A stretch of 64,000 nt of DNA from Odiellus spinosus (lineage: Eukaryota > Arthropoda > Arachnida > Opiliones > Phalangiidae). Shown here piece after piece: positions 51,761 through 62,600 of the stretch. The stretch covers positions 1,674,001-1,738,000 of the forward strand of contig CAWUCO010000268.1 in assembly GCA_963920705.1 (NCBI GenBank), written 5' to 3'. The translations under genes were made by a program, and so were the position numbers. Below the pieces are notes generated by a model. It was given only the letters and a program-made list of their open reading frames with translations, searched no databases and had not been told where the DNA came from. Each line of letters starts with the position of its first letter. Position 1 is the stretch's first letter.

Positions 51761-53879
51761 AAAATTGTGACAAATATAAAATTGGTTAAAATTAAGCAAA
51801 AACACTTAAAAATCCAAGATTATTGGATTCAAATGGACACAAAACTTTTGATTTTTAAGCGATTTAGACAAAATTAAGACCACTCGAAAGAGCAAATATT
51901 GGTCTATCTAAAAAACAAGAGTTTTGGAAAATCCGTTGAAAAACATGGAAAATATGGACAATTCAAAAAGCATCTAATATCAAAAAGCGAATTTTTAAAA
52001 TCTGAAATTTGACTATTTTGATATTGTATGATTTCTTGAATTGGCCATATTTTTCTTGTTTTTCAACGAATTTTTGAAAACTCTTGTTATTTAGACTGTC
52101 CATTAATTGCTCTTTCGAATGACTTTGGTTTTGTCTAAATTGCAAAATTGTGACCAATATAAAATTGGTTAAAATTAAGCAAAAACGCTTAAAAATCCAA
52201 GATTATTGGATTCAAATGGACACAAAACTTTTGATTTTTAAGCGATTTAGACAAAATTAAGACCACTCGAAATAGCAAATATTGGTCTATCTAAAAAACA
52301 AGAGTTTTGGAAAATCCGTTGAAAAACATGGAAAATATAGCCAATTCAAAAAACATCTAATATCAAAAAGCGAATTTTTAAAATCTGAAATTTGACTATT
52401 TTGATATTCTATGATTTCTTGAATTGGCCATATTTTTCTTGTTTTTCAACGGATTTTTGAAAACTCTTATTATTTAGACTGTCCATTAATTGCTCTTTCG
52501 AATGACTTTGGTTTTGTCTAAATTGCAAAATTGTGACAAATATAAAATTGGTTAAAATTAAGCAAAAACGCTTAAAAATCCAAGATTATTGGATTAAAAT
52601 GGACACAAAACTTTTGATTTTTAAGCGATTTAGACAAAATTAAGACTACTCGAAAGAGCAAATATTGGTCTATCTGAAAATCAAGAGTTTTGGAAAATCC
52701 GTTGAAAAACATGGAAAATATGGACAATTCAAAAAACATCTAATATCAAAAAGCGAATTTTTAAAATCTGAAATTTGACTATTTTGATATTGTATGATTT
52801 CTTGAATTGGCCATATTTTTCTTGTTTTTCAACGGATTTTTGAAAACTCTTATTATTTAGACTGTCCATTAATTGCTCTTTCGAATGACTTTGGTTTTGT
52901 CTAAATTGCAAAATTGTGACCAATATAAAATTGGTTAAAATTAAGCAAAAACGCTTAAAAATCCAAGATTATTGGATTCAAATGGACACAAAACTTTTGA
53001 TTTTTAAGCGATTGAGACAAAATTAGACCACTCGAAAGAGCAAATATTGGTCTATCTAAAAAACAAGAGTTTTGGAAAATCCGTTGAAAAACAAGAAAAA
53101 TATGGAAAAATTCAAAAAACATCTAATATCAAAAAGCGAATTTTTAAAATCTGAAATTTGACTATTTTGATATTCTATGATTTCTTGAATTGGCAATATT
53201 TTTCTTGTTTTTCAACGGATTTTTGAAAACTCTTATTATCTAGACTGTCCATTAATTGCTCTTTCGAATGACTTTGGTTTTGTCTAAATTGCAAAATTGT
53301 GACAAATATAAAATTGGTTAAAATAAAGCAAAAACACTTAAAAATCCAAGATTATTGGATTCAAATGGACACAAAACTTTTGATTTTTAAGCGATTTAGA
53401 CAAAATTAAGACCACTCGAAAGAGCAAATATTGGTCTATCTAAAAAACAAGAGTTTTGGAAAATCCGTTGAAAAACATGGAAAATATGGACAATTCAAAA
53501 AGCATCTAATATCAAAAAGCGAATTTTGAAAATCTGAAATTTGACTATTTTGATATTCTATGATTTCTTGAATTGGCCATATTTTTCTTGTTTTTCAACG
53601 GATTTTTGAAAACTCTTATTATTTAGACTGTCCATTAATTGCTCTTTCGAATGACTTTGGTTTTGTCTAAATTGCAAAATTGTGACCAATATAAAATTGG
53701 TTAAAATTAAGCAAAAACGCTTAAAAATCCAAGATTATTGGATTCAAATGGACACAAAACTTTTGATTTTTAAGCGATTTAGACAAAATTAAGACCACTC
53801 GAAAGAGCAAATATTGGTCTATCTAAAAAACAAGAGTTTTGGAAAATCCGTTGAAAAACATGGAAAATATGGACAATTC

Positions 53880-55200
53880 AAAAAGCATCTAATATCAAAA
53901 AGCGAATTTTGAAAATCTGAAATTTGACTATTTTGATATTCTATGATTTCTTGAATTGGCCATATTTTTCTTGTTTTTCAACGGATTTTTGAAAACTCTT
54001 ATTATTTAGACTGTCCATTAATTGCTATTTCGAATGACTTTGGTTTTGTCTAAATTGAAAAATTGTGACAAATATAAAATTGGTTAAAATAAAGCAAAAA
54101 CACTTAAAAATCCAAGATTATTGGATTCAAATGGACACAAAACTTTTGATTTTTAAGCGATTTAGACAAAATTAAGACCACTCGAAAGAGCAAATATTGG
54201 TCTATCTGAAAATCAAGAGTTTTGGAATATCCGTTGAAAAACATGGAAAATATGGACAATTCAAAAAGCATCTAATATCAAAAAGCGAATTTTGAAAATC
54301 TGAAATTTGACTATTTTGATATTCTATGATTTCTTGAATTGGTCATATTTTTCTTGTTTTTCAACGGATTTTTGAAAACTCTTATTATTTAGACTGTCCA
54401 TTAATTGCTCTTTCGAATGACTTTGGTTTTGTCTAAATTGCAAAATTGTGACCAATATAAAATTGGTTAAAATTAAGCAAAAACGCTTAAAAGTCCAAGA
54501 TTATTGGATTCAAATGGACACAAAACTTTTGATTTTTAAGCGATTTAGACAAAATTAAGACCACTCGAAAGAGCAAATATTGGTCTATCTAAAAAACAAG
54601 AGTTTTGGAAAATCCGTTGAAAAACATGGAAAATATGGACAATTCAAAAAGCATCTAATATCAAAAAGCGAATTTTGAAAATCTGAAATTTGACTATTTT
54701 GATATTCTATGATTTCTTGAATTGGCCATATTTTTCTTGTTTTTCAACGGATTTTTGAAAACTCTTATTATTTAGACTGTCCATTAATTGCTATTTCGAA
54801 TGACTTTGGTTTTGTCTAAATTGCAAAATTGTGACAAATATAAAATTGGTTAAAATAAAGCAAAAACACTTAAAAATCCAAGATTATTGGATTCAAATGG
54901 ACACAAAACTTTTGATTTTTAAGCGATTTAGACAAAATTAAGACCACTCGAAAGAGCAAATATTGGTCTATCTGAAAATCAAGAGTTTTGGAATATCCGT
55001 TGAAAAACATGGAAAATATGGACAATTCAAAAAGCATCTAATATCAAAAAGCGAATTTTGAAAATCTGAAATTTGACTATTTTGATATTCTATGATTTCT
55101 TGAATTGGCCATATTTTTCTTGTTTTTCAACGGATTTTTGAAAACTCTTATTATTTAGACTGTCCATTAATTGCTCTTTCGAATGACTTTGGTTTTGTCT
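53880..55200 (-). repeat. Dimer tandem duplication (offset 765 bp)
   Basis: GCTATTTCGAATG (about 54,025 and 54,790) and TTTTGGAATATCCG (about 54,222 and 54,987) repeat together in the same order. Confidence 0.75.
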
Positions 55201-55790
55201 AAATTGCAAAATTGTGACAAATATAAAATTGGTTAAAATAAAGCAAAAACACTTAAAAATCCAAGATTATTGGATTCAAATGGACACAAAACTTTTGATT
55301 TTTAAGCGATTTAGACAAAATTAAGACCACTCGAAAGAGCAAATATTGGTCTATCTTAAAATAAAGAGTTTTGGAAAATCCGTTGAAAAACATGGAAAAT
55401 ATGGACAATTCAAAAAGCATCTAATATCAAAAAGCGAATTTTGAAAATCTGAAATTTGACTATTTTGATATTCTATGATTTCTTGAATTGGCCATATTTT
55501 TCTTGTTTTTCAACGGATTTTTGAAAACTCTTATTATTTAGACTGTCCATTAATTGCTCTTTCGAATGACTTTGGTTTTGTCTAAATTGCAAAATTGTGA
55601 CCAATATAAAATTGGTTAAAATTAAGCAAAAACGCTTAAAAATCCAAGATTATTGGATTCAAATGGACACAAAACTTTTGATTTTTAAGCGATTTAGACA
55701 AAATTAGACCACTCGAAAGAGCAAATATTGGTCTATCTAAAAATCAAGAGTTTTGGAAAATCCGTTGAAAAACAAGAAAAATATGGCCAA

Positions 55791-56634
55791 TTCAAGAAAT
55801 CATACAATATCAAAATAGTCAAATTTCAGATTTTAAAAATTCGCTTTTTGATATTAGATGTTTTTTGAATTGGCTATATTTTCCATGTTTTTCAACGGAT
55901 TTTCCAAAACTCTTGATTTTCAGATAGACCAATATTTGCTCTTTCGAGTGGTCTTAATTTTGTCTAAATCGCTTAAAAATCAAAAGTTTTGTGTCCATTT
56001 TAATCCAATAATCTTGGATTTTTAAGCGTTTTTGCTTAATTTTAACCAATTTTATATTTGTCACAATTTTGCAATTTAGACAAAACCAAAGTCATTCGAA
56101 AGAGCAATTAATGGACAGTCTAAATAATAAGAGTTTTCAAAAATCCGTTGAAAAACAAGAAAAATTTGGCCAATTCAAGAAACCATACAATATCAAAATA
56201 GTCAAATTTCAGATTTTAAAAATTCGCTTTTTGATATTAGATGTTTTTTGAATTGGCTATATTTTCCATGTTTTTCAACGGATTTTCCAAAACTCTTGTT
56301 TTTTAGATAGACCAATATTTGCTCTTTCGAGTAGTCTTAATTTTGTCTAAATCGCTTAAAAATCAAAAGTTTTGTGTCCATTTGAATCCAATAATCTTGG
56401 ATTTTTAAGTGTTTTTGCTAAATTTTAACCAATTTTATATTTGTCACGTCTTGGCAATTTAGACAAAACCAAAGTCATTCGAAAGAGCAATTAATGGACA
56501 GTCTAAATAACAAGAGTTTTCAAAAATCCGTTGAAAAACAAGAAAAATATGGCCAATTCGAGAAACCATACAATATCAAAATAGTCAAATTTCAGTTTTT
56601 CAAAATTCGCTTTTTGATATTAGATGTTTTTTGA
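55791..56634 (+). repeat. Forward segment of ~2.2 monomers (switches J6 and J7)
   Basis: A reversed B arm with the AAATTAGACC deletion and GTTTTGG runs into arm-A sequence ending TCAAGAAATCATACAATATC. The switch lies between 55,757 and 55,795, a range that includes the 18-bp block and the CAATTCAA block at 55,788-55,795. Two forward spacers and A arms follow, the second spacer with the odd GTCACGTCTTGGCAATTT (about 56,440). The array returns to reversed arm A at TTGAATTG, 56,631-56,638. rcB-to-A on the left with B-to-rcA on the right is the combination expected from a simple reciprocal inversion between inverted arms. Confidence 0.85.
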
Positions 56635-59600
56635 ATTGGCCATATTTTTCTTGTTTTTCAACGGATTTTTGAAAACTCTTATTATTTAGACTGTCCATTA
56701 ATTGCTCTTTCGAATGACTTTGGTTTTGTCTAAATTGCAAAATTGTGACCAATATAAAATTGGTTAAAATTAAGCAAAAACGCTTAAAAATCCAAGATTA
56801 TTGGATTCAAATGGACACAAAACTTTTGATTTTTAAGCGATTTAGACAAAATTAAGACCACTCGAAAGATCAAATATTGGTTTATCTGAAAATCAAGAGT
56901 TTTGGAAAATCCGTTGAAAAACATGGAAAATATGGACAATTCAAAAAACATCTAATATCAAAAAGCGAATTTTTAAAATCTGAAATTTGACTATTTTGAT
57001 ATTCTATGATTTCTTGAATTGGCCATATTTTTCTTGTTTTTCAACGGATTTTTGAAAACTCTTATTATTTAGACTGTCCATTAATTGCTCTTTCGAATGA
57101 CTTTGGTTTTGTCTAAATTACAAAATTGTGACAAATATAAAATTGGTTAAAATTAAGCAAAAACGATTAAAAATCCAAGATTATTGGATTAAAATGGACA
57201 CAAAACTTTTGATTTTTAAGCGATTTAGACAAAATGAAGACTACTCGAAAGAGCAAATATTGGTCTATCTAAAAAACAAGAGTTTTGGAAAATCCGTTGA
57301 AAAACATGGAAAATATAGCCAATTCAAAAAATATCTAATATCAAAAAGCGAATTTTTAAAATCTGAAATTTGACTATTTTGATATTCTATGATTTCTTGA
57401 ATTGGGCATATTTTTCTTGTTTTTCAACGGATTTTTGAAAACTCTTATTATTTAGACTGTCCATTAATTGCTCTTTCGAATGACTTTGGTTTTGTCTAAA
57501 TTGCAAAATTGTGACAAATATAAAATTGGTTAAAATTAAGCAAAAACGCTTAAAAATCCAAGATTATTGGATTAAAATGGACACAAAACTTTTGATTTTT
57601 AAGCGATTTAGACAAAATTAAGACCACTCGAAAGAGCAAATATTGGTCTATCTGAAAATCAAGAGTTTTGGAAAATCCGTTGAAAAACATGGAAAATATA
57701 GCCAATTCAAAAAACATCTAATATCAAAAAGCGAATTTTTAAAATCTGAAATTTGACTATTTTGATATTGTATGGTTTCTTGAATTGGCCATATTTTTCT
57801 TGTTTTTCAACGGATTTTTGAAAACTCTTATTATTTAGACTGTCCATTAATTGCTCTTTCGAATGACTTTGGTTTTGTCTAAATTGCAAAATTGTGACAA
57901 ATATAAAATTGGTTAAAATAAAGCAAAAACACTTAAAAATCCAAGATTATTGGATTCAAATGGACACAAAACTTTTGATTTTTAAGCGATTTAGACAAAA
58001 TTAAGACTACTCGAAAGAGCAAATATAGGTCTATCTAAAAAACAAGAGTTTTGGAAAATCCGTTGAAAAACATGGAAACTATGGACAATTCAAAAAACAT
58101 CTAATATCAAAAAGCGAATTTTGAAAATGTGAAATTTGACTATTTTGATATTGTATGGTTTCTTGAATTGGCCATATTTTTCCTGTTTTTCAACGGATTT
58201 TTGAAAACTCTTGTTATTTAGACTGTGCATTAATTGCTCTTTCGAATGACTTTGGTTTTGTCTAAATTTCAAAATTGTGACAAATATAAAATTGGTTAAA
58301 ATTAAGCAAAAACACTTAAAAATCCAAGATTATTGGATTCAAATGGACACAAAACTTTTGATTTTTAAGCGATTTAGACAAAATTAAGACCACTCGAAAG
58401 AGCAAATATTGGTCTATCTGAAAATCAAGAGTTTTGGAAAATCCGTTGAAAAACATGGAAAATATGGACAATTCAAAAAACATCTAATATCAAAAAGCGA
58501 ATTTTGAAAATCTGAAATTTGACTATTTTGATATTCTATAATTTCTTGAATTGGCCATATTTTTCTTGTTTTTCAACGGATTTTTGAAAACTCTTGTTAT
58601 TTAGACTGTGCATTAATTGCTCTTTCGAATGACTTTGGTTTTGTCTAAATTTCAAAATTGTGACAAATATAAAATTGTTTAAAATTATGCAAAAACACTT
58701 AAAAATCCAAGATTATTGGATTCAAATGGACACAAAACTTTTGATTTTTAAGCGATTTAGACAAAATTAAGACCACTCGAAAGAGAAAATATTGGTCTAT
58801 CTAAAAAAACAAGAGTTTTGGAAAATCCATTGAAAAACATGGAAAATATAGCCAATTCAAAAAACATCTAATATCAAAAAGCGAATTTTGAAAATCTGAA
58901 ATTTGACTATTTTGATATTCTATGATTTCTTGAATTTTCCATATTTTTCTTGTTTTTCAACGGATTTTTGAAAACTCTTGTTATTTAGACTGTGCATTAA
59001 TTGCTCTTTCGAATGACTTTGGTTTTGTCTAAATTTCAAAATTGTGACAAATATAAAATTGGTTAAAATTAAGCAAAAACACTTAAAAATCCAAGATTAT
59101 TGGATTCAAATGGACACAAAACTTTTGATTTTTAAGCGATTTAGACAAAATTGAGACCACTTGAAAGAGCAAATATTGGTCTATCTAAAAAACAAGAGTT
59201 TTGGAAAATCCGTTGAAAAACATGGAAAATATGGACAATTCAAAAAGCATCTAATATCAAAAAGCGAATTTTGAAAATCTGAAATTTGACTATTTTGATA
59301 TTCTATGATTTCTTGAATTGGCCATATTTTTCTTGTTTCTCAACGGATTTTTGAAAACTCTTATTATTTAGACTGTCCATTAATTGCTCTTTCGAATGAC
59401 TTTGGTTTTGTCTAAATTGCCAAGATGTGACAAATATAAAATTGGTTAAATAAAGCAAAAACACTTAAAAATCCAAGATTATTGGATTCAAATGGACACA
59501 AAACTTTTGATTTTTAAGCGATTTAGACAAAATTAAGACTACTCGAAAGAGCAAATATTGGTCTATCTAAAAAACAAGAGCTTTGGAAAATCCGTTGAAA

Positions 59601-62600
59601 AACATGGAAAATATAACCAATCCAAAAAACATCTCATATCAAAAAGCGAATTTTTAAAATCGGAAATTTGACTATTTTGATATTCTATGATTTCTTGAAT
59701 TGGCCATATTTTTCTTGTTTTTCAACGGATTTTTGAAAACTCTTATTATTTAGACTGTCCATTAATTGCTCTTTCGAATGACTTTGGTTTTGTCTAAATT
59801 GCAAAATTGTGACAAATATAAAATTGGTTAAAATTAAGCAAAAACACTTAAAAATCCAAGATTATTGGATTCAAATGGACACAAAACTTTTGATTTTTAA
59901 GCGATTTAGACAAAATTAAGACCACTCGAAAGAGCAAATATTGGTCTATCTGAAAATCAAGAGCTTTTGAAAATCCGTTGAAAAACATGGAAAATATTGT
60001 CAATTCAAAAAACATCTAATATCAAAAAGCGAATTTTGAAAATCTGAAATTTGACTATTTTGATATTGTATGATTTCTTGAATTGGCCATATTTTTCTTG
60101 TTTTTCAACGGATTTTTGAAAACTGTTGTTATTTAGACTGTCCATTAATTGCTCTTTCGAATGACTTTGGTTTTGTCTAAATTGCAAAATTGTGACCAAT
60201 ATAAAATTGGTTAAATTTAAGCAAAAACGCTTAAAAATCCAAGATTATTGGATTCAAATGGACACAAAACTTTTGATTTTTAAGCGATTTAGACAAAATT
60301 AAGACTACTCGAAAGACCAAATATTGGTCTATCTAAAAAACAAAAGTTTTGGAAAATCCGTTGAAAAACATGGAAAATATGGACAATTCAAAAAACATCT
60401 AATATCAAAAAGCGAATTTTGAAAATCTGAAATTTGACTATTTTGATATTGTATGGTTTCTTGAATTGGCCATATTTTTCTTGTTTTTCAACGGATTTTT
60501 AAAAAATTCTTATTATTTAGACTGTCCATTAATTGCTCTTTCGAATGACTTTGGTTTTGTCTAAATTGCAAAATTGTGACCAATATAAAATTGGTTAAAA
60601 TTAAGCAAAAACGCTTAAAAATCCAAGATTATTGGATTCAAATGGACACAAAACTTTTGATTTTTAAGCGATTTAGACAAAATTGAGACCACTCGAAAGA
60701 GCAAATATTGGTCTATCTAAAAAACAAGAGTTTTGGAAAATCCGTTGAAAAACATGGAAAATATGGACAATTCAAAAAGCATCTAATATCATAAAGCGAA
60801 TTTTGAAAATCTGAAATTTGACTATTTTGATATTCTATGATTTCTTGAATTGGCCATATTTTTCTTGTTTTTCAACGGATTTTTGAAAACTCTTATTATT
60901 TAGACTGTCCATTAATTGCTCTTTCGAATGACTTTGGTTTTGTCTAAATTGCCAAGATGTGACAAATATAAAATTGGTTAAAATAAAGCAAAAACACTTA
61001 AAAATCCAAGATTATTGGATTCAAATGGACACAAAACTTTTGATTTTTAAGCGATTTAGACAAAATTAAGACTACTCGAAAGAGCAAATATTGGTCTATC
61101 TAAAAAACAAGAGTTTTGGAAAATCCGTTGAAAAACATGGAAAATATAGCCAATTCAAAAAACATCTCATATCAAAAAGCGAATTTTTAAAATCTGAAAT
61201 TTGACTATTTTGATATTCTATGATTTCTTGAATTGGCCATATTTTTCTTGTTTTTCAACGGATTTTTGAAAACTCTTATTATTTAGACTGTCCATTAATT
61301 GCTCTTTCGAATGACTTTGGTTTTGTCTAAATTGCAAAATTGTGACAAATATAAAATTGGTTAAAATTAAGCAAAAACACTTAAAAATTAAAGATTATTG
61401 GATTCAAATGGACACAAAACTTTTGATTTTTAAGCGATTTAGACAAAATTAAGACCACTCGAAAGAGCAAATATTGGTCTATCTGAAAATCAAGAGTTTT
61501 GGAAAATCCGTTGAAAAACATGGAAAATATGGACAATTCAAAAAACATCTAATATCAAAAAGCGAATTTTGAAAATCTGAAATTTGACTATTTTGATATT
61601 CTATGATTTCTTGAATTGGCCATATTTTTCTTGTTTTTCAACGGATTTTTGAAAACTCTTGTTATTTAGACTGTGCATTAATTGCTCTTTCGAATGACTT
61701 TGGTTTTGTCTAAATTTCAAAATTGTGACAAATATAAAATTGTTTAAAATTATGCAAAAACACTTAAAAATCCAAGATTATTGGATTCAAATGGACACAA
61801 AACTTTTGATTTTTAAGCGATTTAGACAAAATTAAGACCACTCGAAAGAGAAAATATTGGTCTATCTAAAAAAACAAGAGTTTTGGAAAATCCATTGAAA
61901 AACATGGAAAATATAGCCAATTCAAAAAACATCTAATATCAAAAAGCGAATTTTGAAAATCTGAAATTTGACTATTTTGATATTCTATGATTTCTTGAAT
62001 TTTCCATATTTTTCTTGTTTTTCAACGGATTTTTGAAAACTCTTGTTATTTAGACTGTGCATTAATTGCTCTTTCGAATGACTTTGGTTTTGTCTAAATT
62101 TCAAAATTGTGACAAATATAAAATTGGTTAAAATTAAGCAAAAACACTTAAAAATCCAAGATTATTGGATTCAAATGGACACAAAACTTTTGATTTTTAA
62201 GCGATTTAGACAAAATTGAGACCACTTGAAAGAGCAAATATTGGTCTATCTAAAAAACAAGAGTTTTGGAAAATCCGTTGAAAAACATGGAAAATATGGA
62301 CAATTCAAAAAGCATCTAATATCAAAAAGCGAATTTTGAAAATCTGAAATTTGACTATTTTGATATTCTATGATTTCTTGAATTGGCCATATTTTTCTTG
62401 TTTCTCAACGGATTTTTGAAAACTCTTATTATTTAGACTGTCCATTAATTGCTCTTTCGAATGACTTTGGTTTTGTCTAAATTGCCAAGATGTGACAAAT
62501 ATAAAATTGGTTAAATAAAGCAAAAACACTTAAAAATCCAAGATTATTGGATTCAAATGGACACAAAACTTTTGATTTTTAAGCGATTTAGACAAAATTA

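Larger units (their letters stand above)
37981..53110 (-). repeat. Eight hybrid B arms with an arm-A patch
   Basis: At 37,981, 39,512, 41,426, 41,809, 43,340, 44,105, 44,487 and 53,091 the reversed B arm carries the arm-A string ACAAGAAAAATATGG (mostly followed by CCAATTC) where B arms normally have ACATGGAAAATATGG. On both sides the arm is typical B (GTTTTGGAAAATCC before, CAAAAAACATC after). The patch is only about 20 bp. Seven of the eight also share the one-base loss in GACAAAATTAGACC; the exception is 41,809. They form a subfamily produced by a short A-to-B conversion or double exchange and then amplified. Confidence 0.85.
35016..55790 (-). repeat. Reverse-oriented satellite block 2
   Basis: About 53 full monomers plus one half-length unit, all rcB-tip-rcA-spacer. 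B-arm and A-arm subfamilies differ from block 1: CTCTTATTATCTAG arm A, GAAATAGCAAATATTGG and ATATAGCCAATTC arm B, ACGAATTTTTG arm A, and AAAATAAGGACAATTC arm B are common here. No gene, RNA gene or unique sequence is visible. Confidence 0.95.

Noticed and set aside
56430..56460. Unusual GTCACGTCTTGGCAATTT as a regulatory site
   Set aside because: It is a variant of the normal GTCACAATTTTGCAATTT spacer end, and close relatives (GCCAAGATGTGAC on the other strand) occur at 59.4, 60.9 and 62.5 kb. It is a subfamily mark.
57128..57373. 81-codon open frame on the plus strand
   Set aside because: It begins at GTG in the spacer and reads through arm B because private changes (ACGATTAAAA, AAAATGAAGAC) remove stops. 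The encoded arm-B frame resembles the arm-A frame only because the arms are inverted copies read on matching strands. Stops are present in nearly all other copies.
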